Source: Bradyrhizobium sp. AS23.2 (GTDB lineage Bacteria > Pseudomonadota > Alphaproteobacteria > Rhizobiales > Xanthobacteraceae). From it: a stretch of 32,272 nucleotides of DNA. Below, piece after piece: positions 1-7,451 of the stretch. A program made the position numbers and the translations under genes. The notes under the pieces were generated by a model. That model had not been told where the DNA came from and did no database searches. It saw only the letters and a program-made list of their open reading frames with translations. Position 1 is the first letter of the stretch. Each line of letters starts with the position of its first letter. The stretch is taken from positions 1 through 32,272 of the forward strand of contig NZ_LGHM01000084.1 in assembly GCF_001908185.1 (NCBI RefSeq), written 5' to 3'.

Positions 1-796
1 TTCTTCGGACTATGTCTTCGGGCTTTGCTGAGTAGGATGCGAGTCCGCCCGATCTGACAAATGACGCTGTTGGAGAAAAGGCGCCCATTTTATATTTGAG
101 GGCAAGTTGGACCGTTGCATCCCGGGGCAAGGTCGGCTGGACCACAACTGTCTTTTCGCCAAGGTTGTGCATCGATTCAAAGGCGCCCGCCAACTCCATT
201 GGTTCACCAATCGTTATGACGGAAAGTTTCGCTCCCAAGACTCTCGCCGCAGCCTCAAGCTGGCGAATAAACGTTGGCGTGAAGGGATCATCCCTGTTTG
301 CCAGTACACTGACGCTGCCCAGCTCTCCTAAAATGTCCCTGGCGAGTTCAAGAGTCTTTGCTGAACTCTCGTCGGTAGTCGCCGAGGTCCCGGTAACGTT
401 TCCGCCAGGGCGGGAAAGACTTGCGACCAACCCTGTCCCGACAGGATCCGCGACGCCCATCATGACTATTGGAATGCTCTTTGTTGCCAACCGCGCAGCC
501 ACAGCGGCCGGCGTCGGATATGCTACAATCACGTCGACCGGTGTTCGTGCCAATTCAGTAGCCATCGTCTCGACTTCGCGTTGATCGAGCGAAGATGACC
601 TAAATTGCACTTCGTAGTGAGTGCTGCCGGTTCTGGACGCTTGGCTGAACGCCGACTCTAGTAACGCGCGATACGGCTCCGCATTGGCATAACTCAGGAC
701 GCCGACTTTAACGGCCCTCGCTTCGGCCGTGCACGTCGAGTAACCAAGAATGAGAAGTCCGATCATGTTGATCAATATACGACTATTAGGTGACAT
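1..796 (-). CDS. ABC transporter substrate-binding protein (partial, C-terminus off the window)
   Basis: The minus-strand frame is open from an ATG at 796 to the window edge, giving 265 codons without a stop; the family is usually about 320 residues, so roughly the last fifth lies outside. The N-terminus has a hydrophobic segment (ILINMIGLLILGYS) ending near AEARA, consistent with a secretion signal. The body has hallmarks of the ABC_sub_bind family (PF04392): a VGVLSYAN first strand, VDVIVAYPTPAA, IPIVMMGVADPVGTGLV followed by SRPGGNVTG, and LANRDDPF. Such proteins are periplasmic binding proteins of uncharacterised ABC importers and often occur as orphans in Bradyrhizobium. No partner permease or ATPase is visible. 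The family call is firm, the substrate unknown. Confidence 0.85.
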   Translation of the reverse strand, partial: MSPNSRILINMIGLLILGYSTCTAEARAVKVGVLSYANAEPYRALLESAFSQASRTGSTHYEVQFRSSSLDQREVETMATELARTPVDVIVAYPTPAAVAARLATKSIPIVMMGVADPVGTGLVASLSRPGGNVTGTSATTDESSAKTLELARDILGELGSVSVLANRDDPFTPTFIRQLEAAARVLGAKLSVITIGEPMELAGAFESMHNLGEKTVVVQPTLPRDATVQLALKYKMGAFSPTASFVRSGGLASYSAKPEDIVRR

Positions 797-883
797 GCCG
801 ATTCCAGTTTAGAGGCGTGCATCAAACTCCTTGTAACTTATAACCGTCTATTTGACGCCTCAGATAAGTTCCGCTTTGGGTCT

Positions 884-1041
884 TGGCTGTGTGAAAACGC
901 CAAGACACTTGAGCGCGATAGAAGAAGTTATTCGTCCAAGACCAATTCAGCGCGAAAGCCCGCAAGCGCCTTCAACTTAGACGACCAACTGAAGAATGCA
1001 ATTCTAGTCGTGTTTCGATCCTTCGCGTTTTTACACAGCCA
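884..1041. mobile_element. MITE-like element with terminal inverted repeats (copy 1)
   Basis: The ends are inverted repeats: TGGCTGTGTGAAAACGC at 884-900 and GCGTTTTTACACAGCCA at 1025-1041, matching at 16 of 17 positions. The pentamer GGGTC lies just outside both ends (878-882 and 1042-1046), consistent with a target duplication, with one extra base on the left. The interior of about 125 bp has no convincing ORF. A diverged copy in the same orientation starts at 32141. It looks like a non-autonomous or internally deleted transposable element; I cannot assign the parent IS family. The rest of the gene-free stretch 797-1144 shows nothing else I can name. Confidence 0.7.
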
Positions 1042-1144
1042 GGGTCATAAGCCGCCGGTGACAGCTAGGCCTGGCGACTTCCGGTTTGTGCTCGGAGTAC
1101 GATGATCCGCGGTCCAGGCGCGAATGCCAATGGGCCGGGGCCAT

Positions 1145-1915
1145 CTAAATGATCAGCTGCCGTGCCGCGGCCGTGATCATCACCAGGCCGCCGGTGATCA
1201 CGGCAACGTCGAGGATCGCGGTGTGGATGTGCAGCGGCATCCGCTCGACGAAAGCCTTTGCGAGGAACGCGCCGGGAATGGCGATGGCTCCGATCAACAG
1301 CGCAAAGGCCAGCACCTGAGCTGTCACGGCGCCGGCAAGGCCGAACACCGATATCTTGATCAGGCCGGTGCCGAGCGAGATCATCGCATCGGTCGCGATC
1401 ACCGCGGCGCCTTCGAGCCCCGCTGCCATCAGCAGCGAGAGCAGGATCACGCCGGAGCCGGACGTGCCGCCGACCAGCACGCCGTAGCCGACCGAACCTG
1501 CCGCCAGGCCGGTGTCCCCGATCTTGACCTGGCGGCGGCGGAGCACGCGGCGCAGCGGCACGCTCAGGATCAGCATGGTGCCGATCACGAGCGCCGCGCC
1601 GGCATTGGTGAGGCGCGTGTAGCCGTAGGCGCCGAGCGCGGTCGTCAGCGCCGCGCAGGCGAGCACGATCAGCGCCCGGCGGCGGTCGGCATAGCGCAGA
1701 TAGGCAATCGCGCGGCTGAGATTGGTGAAGATCGCGGAGATCGCGATGATCGGCACCACGGGCTCGGCGCCGACGAGCGGCACCAGCACCAGGGGCATCA
1801 AGGCTCCGGTGCCGTAGCCGGCGAGACCACCGATGATCGAAGCAAACAACGCCATCAACGCGACCAGCAGGAGCTGGAAGATCGAGATGTCGGCGAAGCC
1901 TGAGACGATGGTCAA
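1145..1915 (-). CDS. TSUP/TauE-SafE family membrane permease
   Basis: This is a polytopic membrane protein of about 256 residues, the usual size for the TSUP (TauE/SafE, PF01925) family, which moves sulfite, sulfonates or other small anions across the inner membrane. It shows FQLLLVALMALFASIIGGLAGYGTGALMPLVLVPLVG at the N-terminus (signature glycine-rich first helices), a second GYGVLVGGTSGSGVILLSLLMAAG repeat in the middle, and several further hydrophobic helices. The frame extends upstream to 2095, but that part is cca remnant and overlaps the outer-membrane protein gene. I chose the TTG at 1913-1915, which overlaps the remnant cca stop (TTGA), because the duplicate near 4372 has GTG at the same place. 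The gene has been separated from its operon by the insertion at 2022-4297. Substrate unknown. Confidence 0.85.
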   Translation of the reverse strand: MTIVSGFADISIFQLLLVALMALFASIIGGLAGYGTGALMPLVLVPLVGAEPVVPIIAISAIFTNLSRAIAYLRYADRRRALIVLACAALTTALGAYGYTRLTNAGAALVIGTMLILSVPLRRVLRRRQVKIGDTGLAAGSVGYGVLVGGTSGSGVILLSLLMAAGLEGAAVIATDAMISLGTGLIKISVFGLAGAVTAQVLAFALLIGAIAIPGAFLAKAFVERMPLHIHTAILDVAVITGGLVMITAAARQLII

Positions 1916-2021
1916 TTTTTCTGATCGCGGCTGACGCGTGCCGCAGCTTGATCGGCGATGGAGGCGAGCGTGGCTTCCTCTAGTGGAAAATCCGCCGCAA
2001 GCCAAGCGTCCTCGGCGAGCG
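1841..2021. repeat. 181-bp direct repeat, copy A (permease 5' end plus cca 3' end)
   Basis: This aligns without gaps to 4298-4478, with 11 mismatches by my count (about 94% identity). It spans the first codons of the intact permease gene and the last 36 or so codons of a cca gene whose remainder is absent here. Together the two copies bound the outer-membrane protein/AraC block. Confidence 0.9.
1912..2021 (-). pseudogene. Fragment of CCA-adding enzyme gene (3' end only)
   Basis: Reading minus, the frame encodes a near-identical copy of the last 36 or so residues of the CCA-adding enzyme (…AEDAWLAADFPLEE… to the stop at 1912-1914) and then homology stops abruptly at 2021. The full gene is at 4369-5625. 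This is a duplication scar, not a gene. Its stop overlaps the permease start, preserving the ancestral stop/start coupling. Confidence 0.85.
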
Positions 2022-2091
2022 GCTCTGCTCGGGATTCCTTCAAGCAGCCTGTCGCCGGATGGAGCGCCGTTTTTCGATCGCCCTGGGCGAG

Positions 2092-2976
2092 TCAAAACCG
2101 GAAGTTCATCCCCATACGAACGATGTCGTAGGCGTTGCTGAACTTGACATTGACGAAGCCATTGCCGGTCGCCGGGCTTTGCACCGTCAGCTTCACGTTC
2201 TGGTCGCGAAGGTCGATGTGCAGGTATTCGGTCTTGATGGTGACGTTCGGGAGCACCGCATATTCAAGGCCGGCACCGGCTGTCCAGCCGACCGAGGTCT
2301 GTGACGAGGAGCCCGCGAGGCAGGTCGTGAAGCCGGGACAGATAATCTTTGTGACGAATCCAGCGTCGACGGTCCCGCCCAACGGACCAATGATCGAGAT
2401 GGCAGCCTGTCCCTTCGTTCCACCATAGGCGAGGCCGCCTGTGCCGAAAGCGAGGAAGCGGTCGCTCAACAAGTAGCCGATCCGGCCGCGTAGGGTGCCG
2501 AACCAGTCAAGTTGATGGGAAGAGGCGGCCGAGAGAGGAGTGCCGCCGGTCGAGGGTTCCTCGAAAAGCGCGCGGCCTTTCACGTTTGCGTATTGCAGAT
2601 CGGCTTCGAAACCAGTGACCCAGCTGCGCTCGATCTGCCAGTTGTAGCCGATCTGTCCGCCACCGGTGAAGCCGGACGCGCGCAGAGATTGCCGATAGGC
2701 CGGATGGTTCACGGCCGTTTCTTCGGTCGCCTGCAAAGAAGCTATCGCCAGCGCGTCGGTAAACACGGTGCCTGCACCGATCAGCGGATCTGCAGCAACA
2801 TCGCCGGTGTAAGCCGCGCTCTTGTCTTGCCAACCGTAGCCGGCATTCACGCCACCGTACCATCCGGTCCAGTTGTAGACGGGGACCGGCTTTGCCTTCA
2901 CCGGCAGGTCGGCAGCCAATGCTGGCGACAGCATCATGCCTGAAACGACAGCACCGGCAGCGATCAATCTTCTCAT
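2092..2976 (-). CDS. Outer-membrane beta-barrel protein (Omp25/Omp31-like porin family)
   Basis: Residues 1-21 form a signal peptide ending PALA before ADLPVKAKPVPVYNWTGWY, the mature N-terminus typical of rhizobial and Brucella Omp25/31-type proteins. The rest alternates short amphipathic strands (GGQIGYNWQIERSWVTGFEADLQYA, DWFGTLRGRIGYLLSDRFLAFGTGGLAYG, TEYLHIDLR) and ends in a C-terminal aromatic strand VRMGMNFRF, the outer-membrane insertion signal. The 294 residues are typical for an 8-strand barrel with long loops. I chose the ATG at 2974-2976; an in-frame TTG lies 15 bases upstream. It is transcribed divergently from the AraC-type regulator, 292 bp away. Both genes sit inside the block bounded by the 181-bp repeats. 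A role in permeability or surface structure is inferred only. Confidence 0.88.
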   Translation of the reverse strand: MRRLIAAGAVVSGMMLSPALAADLPVKAKPVPVYNWTGWYGGVNAGYGWQDKSAAYTGDVAADPLIGAGTVFTDALAIASLQATEETAVNHPAYRQSLRASGFTGGGQIGYNWQIERSWVTGFEADLQYANVKGRALFEEPSTGGTPLSAASSHQLDWFGTLRGRIGYLLSDRFLAFGTGGLAYGGTKGQAAISIIGPLGGTVDAGFVTKIICPGFTTCLAGSSSQTSVGWTAGAGLEYAVLPNVTIKTEYLHIDLRDQNVKLTVQSPATGNGFVNVKFSNAYDIVRMGMNFRF

Positions 2977-3268
2977 GCTTAAAACACCCAATAAGTCCGT
3001 CTTTCGGAATGACTACCGAGTCGCGCTCAGGTCGTCTTGTCCGCGAAGGTGCTGGAGTTGATCGAAACGGTACGGCAACGGGATCGCTGGCGAATGTGGT
3101 TTCGGCGCAACGCTCGGCAGCGGCAGATTTGACCTATCCGGCGCTGAACTTGACCTGGGATGCACAGCGGTCTGCTTTTGCGTCACTTCGGTGGAAAGGC
3201 GGGTGGATGCCCTTCGCGCAATGGTTGTGATACGAATGGGAACCGGCGCGCGAGGATCATGGACAGAC

Positions 3269-4252
3269 ATGCCGAAGATAGAGTTTTCATCGGACCAGCT
3301 TCCATCCCACCTGAATGATAGGGCCCGATTCCGCCTGTGGCACGACATATGGATGGAACAGCTCGGCAATGCGGACATGAAGCACGCCGAGGACAGGCCA
3401 TTCTATACCGCGTCGAAGAATGTTCTGCTTGGCGAGTTGAGCGTCAGCCGGTTTGCCACGACCACGGGGCACTACGTGCGCACACGCAAGCACGTGGCCA
3501 ATGATCGCGACGATATTCTCGTCGGCTTTTATCGCAGCCCCCAGCCGCAGTTATGGACGGCGGGAAACCAGGGGTTTGAGCTGAGGCAGGGAAGTGTCAT
3601 CGCCTTCAACATCGCCCAACCGGTTTCGAGCTTTACGAATGGCCTCACGGCGTGGAATTTAGCATCCATACCTCGTGCGCAAGTTCTGAAGCTTGTTCCG
3701 CATGCCGACAATCGTTCGGCAATGTTGCTTGACCCGACCAATCCGGCGGTAAGGCATCTCGAGCGCACCATCAATTTTCTCCTTGAAGCTGATGAAGTCT
3801 ACGAAGACCCGGAGTTGACGCGGCGCGCCAAGGCCATGCTCGGAGACTTGATCGTGTTGGCGCTCGGCGCGCGCGGCGAAGTCGCGGAGATTGCGGCGGA
3901 ACGCGGCTTGCGCGCCGCGCGGCAGCGCGAGCTGATCGCGATCATTGAGAAGCGCTTCGCCGAGCCGTCTCTGTCGATCACGACCATCGCGGATGCTCTC
4001 AATCTGTCGCGTCGCTATGTGAGCGATTTGCTGCTCGAAAGCGGCGCGACATTCTCCGAGCGCGTACTTGAACTGCGCTTGCAGAAGGCGCGGGCAATGC
4101 TGTCGGACGTTCGCTACGACGACACGAAGGTGAGTGACATCGCCTTTGCCTGCGGCTTCAATGAAGTGACCTACTTCAATCGCCGCTTCCGCGTTCACCT
4201 CGGCTGCTCACCGACGCAATATCGAATGGGAACGAACCAGAGCGATGCATGA
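3269..4252 (+). CDS. AraC family transcriptional regulator
   Basis: The protein has about 327 residues: an N-terminal AraC-binding-like domain (roughly 10-190, opening FSSDQLPSHLNDRARFRLW) and a C-terminal double helix-turn-helix. The first HTH is seen in SLSITTIADALNLSRRYVSDLL, the second in VSDIAFACGFNEVTYFNRRF followed by the classic GCSPTQYR. This layout is that of DNA-binding activators that sense a small ligand. The frame opens at 3191, but the ATG at 3269 gives the usual family N-terminus; earlier ATGs cannot be excluded. It is divergent from the outer-membrane protein gene and may control it or its own expression. The stop is 46 bp before the second 181-bp repeat. Confidence 0.9.
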   Translation: MPKIEFSSDQLPSHLNDRARFRLWHDIWMEQLGNADMKHAEDRPFYTASKNVLLGELSVSRFATTTGHYVRTRKHVANDRDDILVGFYRSPQPQLWTAGNQGFELRQGSVIAFNIAQPVSSFTNGLTAWNLASIPRAQVLKLVPHADNRSAMLLDPTNPAVRHLERTINFLLEADEVYEDPELTRRAKAMLGDLIVLALGARGEVAEIAAERGLRAARQRELIAIIEKRFAEPSLSITTIADALNLSRRYVSDLLLESGATFSERVLELRLQKARAMLSDVRYDDTKVSDIAFACGFNEVTYFNRRFRVHLGCSPTQYRMGTNQSDA

Positions 4253-4297
4253 TTGGATTTTCCAGCCGGGCACTGGCCCGACGTTTTCTCGCAAGTT

Positions 4298-4372
4298 AGC
4301 AAACAAAACCATCAACGCGACCAGCAGGAGCTGAAAAATCGAGATGTCGACGAAGCCTGAGACGATGGTCAC
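4298..4372 (-). pseudogene. Fragment of TSUP permease gene (5' end only)
   Basis: Minus strand from GTG at 4372-4370: VTIVSGFVDISIFQLLLVAL… matches the first 25 or so codons of the permease at 1145-1915, then similarity ends at 4298 and unrelated sequence follows. The GTG overlaps the cca stop (GTGA), showing that permease and cca were once adjacent and translationally coupled. It is non-functional. Confidence 0.85.
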
Positions 4373-4478
4373 GTTTTCTGATCGCGGCTGACGCGTGCCG
4401 CAGCTTGATCGGCGATGGAAGCGAGCGCGGCTTCCTCCAGTGGAAAATCCGCCGCGAGCCAAGCGTCCTCGGCGAGCG
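4298..4478. repeat. 181-bp direct repeat, copy B (permease 5' end plus cca 3' end)
   Basis: Gap-free partner of 1841-2021, about 94% identical by eye. Here the cca part belongs to the intact gene and the permease part is the dead fragment; in copy A the reverse holds. Confidence 0.9.
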
Positions 4479-5625
4479 TCAACACATGTCCGAGCGCGGG
4501 CCCTTCCGCCATTCCGCGCGCGATGAAGTCGGCCGCCTTGAGCGGAAATTTCGGCGCGGTCCAGCGCTGCGGCAACCCGGCAAGCTGGCGCCATCGCAGA
4601 GAGCTGACGTCGCCGCCGGCCCGCGCCCAGGCCAGCAACACACGCTCGTGATAGCGCTCCACACCGAGACGGTACAGAAGCCGCCGCGCATGGGCCTCGT
4701 CCGTGTTGGCAAACCGCCACCAGCGGTGCCCCATCGAATCCAGCGCCTTGACTTCGGCATTGGAGAGCCTCAAGCGCGCGGCGACGCGCTTGGCATCTTC
4801 GGTCACGGCAACCGTCAACGCCGCCAGGCGCCGCGTGCTACTTGCCTGCAGGCCGAGCTCGCGCTCGATCGCGATCATCGTCGTGAGGGGCCCGGTATAA
4901 GCAACGCCGCCGATCAGCGCTTGCAGCAATCCGCCCTCGGTCATTGCCAGCACGGCTGCGGATGCACCGCCGGCCACCAGCAGCTTCAGCATTTCCATGC
5001 GAACCCGCTCGGCCGACAGGCTCGCAAGGCCCGCACGTCCCCGGATGCAGGCGAGATAGCCGTCACGGTCGGGCATCCCGGCGCCGAAGGCGGCGTGAAT
5101 GCGGAAGAAGCGCAGGATTCGCAGATAATCCTCGGCGATGCGCTGGTCGGCGTCGCCGATGAAGCGCACGCGCCGCGCGGCGGCGTCTGCGATCCCGCCG
5201 ACATGGTCGTAGACGATGCCGGCCGCATCGACCGACAAGCCGTTCATGGTGAAGTCGCGCCGCTCGGCGTCCTTCACCCAATCGCGGCCGAACGCGACCT
5301 TGGCCTTGCGGCCGAACGTCTCGGTGTCCTCGCGCAGCGTCGTGACTTCGTAGGGCTGGCCGTCGATGACCAGCGTGACGGTGCCGTGGTCGACGCCGGT
5401 CGGCACGCTCTTGATGCCGGCGCTCTTGGCGCGCCGCATCACCTCCTCCGGCAGGGCCGTGGTCGCGATGTCGATGTCTCCGGGCGCAAGATCGAGAAGC
5501 GCATTGCGCACGGCGCCGCCGACCACCCGCGCCTCCTCGCCGTCCGCGTTGAGCAATTGCAGGACGCGCGCGGTCCCGCCTGAGGTCAGCCAGGGCGCAT
5601 CTGCGAGTAACGGCTGCGCGCTCAT
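4369..5625 (-). CDS. cca: CCA tRNA nucleotidyltransferase
   Basis: This enzyme adds or repairs the 3'-terminal CCA of tRNAs in the cytoplasm from CTP and ATP, without a nucleic acid template. The 418 residues show the class II nucleotidyltransferase core: flexible GGAVRNALL loop at 36-44, metal-binding DID at 50-52, and ERRDFTMNGL at 121-130. The nucleotide/RNA-binding neck ADQRIAEDYLRILRFFRIHA spans 159-178, followed by a helical C-terminal body and tail. It starts at ATG 5625, 10 bp after the DUF6111 stop, in a tightly packed minus-strand operon (DUF1285, Nudix, DUF6111, cca). Its 3' end lies in repeat copy B; the coding frame is intact. Confidence 0.95.
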   Translation of the reverse strand: MSAQPLLADAPWLTSGGTARVLQLLNADGEEARVVGGAVRNALLDLAPGDIDIATTALPEEVMRRAKSAGIKSVPTGVDHGTVTLVIDGQPYEVTTLREDTETFGRKAKVAFGRDWVKDAERRDFTMNGLSVDAAGIVYDHVGGIADAAARRVRFIGDADQRIAEDYLRILRFFRIHAAFGAGMPDRDGYLACIRGRAGLASLSAERVRMEMLKLLVAGGASAAVLAMTEGGLLQALIGGVAYTGPLTTMIAIERELGLQASSTRRLAALTVAVTEDAKRVAARLRLSNAEVKALDSMGHRWWRFANTDEAHARRLLYRLGVERYHERVLLAWARAGGDVSSLRWRQLAGLPQRWTAPKFPLKAADFIARGMAEGPALGHVLTLAEDAWLAADFPLEEAALASIADQAAARVSRDQKT

Positions 5626-5635
5626 CGTCCGGCCC

Positions 5636-5899
5636 CTATTTTTCCACGCCCGGCACGAGCTTGCCGTTCTCGATATGGGCGGGAACGTAGGTCGAATCCG
5701 GCGCAGCTCCGGAGAAATGCGCGAACCCGATCAGGCCCGCGATCACCAGAACGAGCGCAGCCAGGACGAGGCGAGCGACGAGGTAGATCGGCCAAGAGGA
5801 TCGCGCGAACAGGCCGGAACGGCTGGCGGCCAGGAACAGCGCATAGACGGCAAAGGGGATGAGGAAGATTCCGATCTCGGTCAGAACCGGCCGGATCAT
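5636..5899 (-). CDS. DUF6111 family small membrane protein
   Basis: The 87-residue protein has two predicted membrane helices (about 7-25, IGIFLIPFAVYALFLAAS, and about 38-62, WPIYLVARLVLAALVLVIAGLIGF) and a short C-terminal tail PAHIENGKLVPGVEK. Small proteins of this layout conserved next to cca and a Nudix gene in Rhizobiales are classified as DUF6111; the name is from memory. The ATG at 5899 overlaps the Nudix stop by four bases (ATGA), so translation is probably coupled. Function unknown; the conserved place beside a tRNA-repair enzyme is suggestive only. Confidence 0.85.
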   Translation of the reverse strand: MIRPVLTEIGIFLIPFAVYALFLAASRSGLFARSSWPIYLVARLVLAALVLVIAGLIGFAHFSGAAPDSTYVPAHIENGKLVPGVEK

Positions 5900-6567
5900 G
5901 ATGAATAGATCCGCTCATAAAGCACACGCAGCATTCCGGCCGTCGCCCCCCAGATGTAGCGCTCCGCGAACGGCATCGCGTAATAAAACCGCTCCATGCC
6001 GCGGAATTCCTTGCTGTGCATCTGATGGTTGGCCGGGTTCATCAGGAAGGATAGCGGCACCTCGAAGGCATCATCAACCTCGGAGTGGTTGATCGTGAGT
6101 TCGAAGCCGGGCCGAACCTTGGCGAGCGTCGGCAGGATGCGAAAGCCGAAGGCGGTGCCGTAGAGATCGAGATAGCCGATCGGCTCGACGAAGTCGCGCA
6201 ACAGCCCGACTTCCTCCTCGGCCTCGCGCAGCGCCGCATCGAGCGGGGAGGAGTCGGTCACCTCGATCTTGCCGCCGGGAAAGGCGATCTGGCCGGCGTG
6301 GTCGTTGAGATGCGCCGAGCGCTGCGTCAGCAGGATGGTCGGCTCGGGACGGTCGACCACCGCGATCAGGACCGCAGCCGGCCGCACCGGCTGCTCGCGC
6401 GCGACGATCTCGAGCATCTTGTCGGTGCCGGGATCGCCCGAGGCCGGTATGATGTTCGGATCAAACAGGCCGGGCGGAACGTCGAAGCCAAGCCTCGCCC
6501 TGGAGCGGGCGAAAAAATCGGCCGCGCCGACCGCGACGGGATCGCTTTTCAGGATAGGCTTGTTCAA
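5896..6567 (-). CDS. CoA pyrophosphatase (Nudix hydrolase, NudL-like)
   Basis: This 223-residue Nudix protein is probably a cytoplasmic enzyme that splits CoA and derivatives into phosphopantetheine and 3',5'-ADP. The CoA-specific UPF0035-type signature ILLTQRSAHLNDHAGQIAFP occupies about 78-97 and runs into the Nudix box, GGK at 98-100 with REAEEEVGL at 114-122 carrying the metal-binding glutamates. The start is a TTG at 6567 overlapping the upstream stop (TTGA), in line with coupling through the operon. An internal ATG start would cut into the conserved fold. Substrate is inferred from the signature. Confidence 0.9.
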   Translation of the reverse strand: MNKPILKSDPVAVGAADFFARSRARLGFDVPPGLFDPNIIPASGDPGTDKMLEIVAREQPVRPAAVLIAVVDRPEPTILLTQRSAHLNDHAGQIAFPGGKIEVTDSSPLDAALREAEEEVGLLRDFVEPIGYLDLYGTAFGFRILPTLAKVRPGFELTINHSEVDDAFEVPLSFLMNPANHQMHSKEFRGMERFYYAMPFAERYIWGATAGMLRVLYERIYSS

Positions 6568-7175
6568 AGCGCGGCCCTCACCTGCTCCGCATCGGCCATG
6601 GCGAAGAATTCGCCGGCCGACTCGACGCCAAACATCGGCTGGCCATCGACCATCCGCTCCTCACCCATGTCAACCAGATCGTAATAGAGCGCGCGGGTGA
6701 CCTTGGCCCAGAGATCGGCCCGGACATGCAGATAAGGCGTCAGTCCGCCGTCTTTTGCCTGCTCGAACCGGAGCCGGTGCGCGGCATCGCAGGTGACCCA
6801 GTCGTCGACATTGGTGCGGAAGCGCAGCACGCGATGGTTGCCCTCCCCGTCCTTCAGCATCTCGACCGCCATAAAGGGCGCGTCGTCGACACGAATGCCG
6901 ACCTTCTCCACAGGGGTGACGAGGAAGTGCTTGTCGCCCTCGCGCTTCAGGATGGTCGAGAACAGGCGGACCAAGGCGTGACGGCCGATTGGCGTGCCCA
7001 TGTAGAACCAAGTACCGTCGGAGGCGATTCGGATGTCGAGATCGCCGCAAAACGGCGGATTCCACAGATGCACCGGAGGCAGCCCTTTCCTGGCGCCTTC
7101 GGCATTGGCTGCACTTTTGGCGGCGGCCGTCAGTCCCTCGAGACCTCGATCGGCGCTCTGCCCTTGGTTCGCCAT
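6564..7175 (-). CDS. DUF1285 domain-containing protein
   Basis: The 203-residue cytoplasmic protein matches my memory of the DUF1285 family (PF06938): PPVHLWNPPFCGDLDIRIASDGTWFYMG, then PIGRHALVRLFSTILKREGDKHFLVTPVEK, and later NVDDWVTCDAAHRLRF. The frame runs upstream to 7292, but that part lacks family character, and the ATG at 7173-7175 (MANQGQSADRG) gives the expected length. First gene of the operon running to cca; it faces the moxR operon across a 276-bp divergent promoter region. Molecular function unknown. Confidence 0.88.
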   Translation of the reverse strand: MANQGQSADRGLEGLTAAAKSAANAEGARKGLPPVHLWNPPFCGDLDIRIASDGTWFYMGTPIGRHALVRLFSTILKREGDKHFLVTPVEKVGIRVDDAPFMAVEMLKDGEGNHRVLRFRTNVDDWVTCDAAHRLRFEQAKDGGLTPYLHVRADLWAKVTRALYYDLVDMGEERMVDGQPMFGVESAGEFFAMADAEQVRAAL

Positions 7176-7451
7176 GGTTTGCCCTGACTTTGTCCTTTGG
7201 CACGGTTGGTGCAGGTCTACGTTGTAGTTAGGTGTACGGTTCCACCCCGGAAAAGCCCGGTATGGAGGTCGCCACTTCGTGATGCCGTACATAACCCGAA
7301 GCCGATAAGGTGGGGATAGTTTAATTCAACGAATACATGGCCTTCGTGCAAGTCTAGCATAGGGCCCATGTCATAGGTCCATGTGTTGACTTGACGACGT
7401 GATGGCGTGACGACGCAAGCAAGCCGCGTGGCAGGCTGAAGGAGCTAACGG

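Noticed and set aside
1124..1903. 259-codon plus-strand ORF
   Set aside because: Opposite the TSUP permease; H/D/Q/R-rich repetitive composition typical of a shadow.
1916..2095. Upstream extension of the permease ORF to 2095
   Set aside because: That part is the cca remnant in another frame and overlaps the porin end; the TTG at 1915 fits the family length.
4208..4720. 170-codon minus-strand ORF fusing permease start with other sequence
   Set aside because: It reads an out-of-frame part of cca into the dead permease fragment and AraC 3' region; an artefact of the duplication junction.
4405..5583. 392-codon plus-strand ORF opposite cca
   Set aside because: Antisense to an enzyme with all catalytic motifs; no family character.
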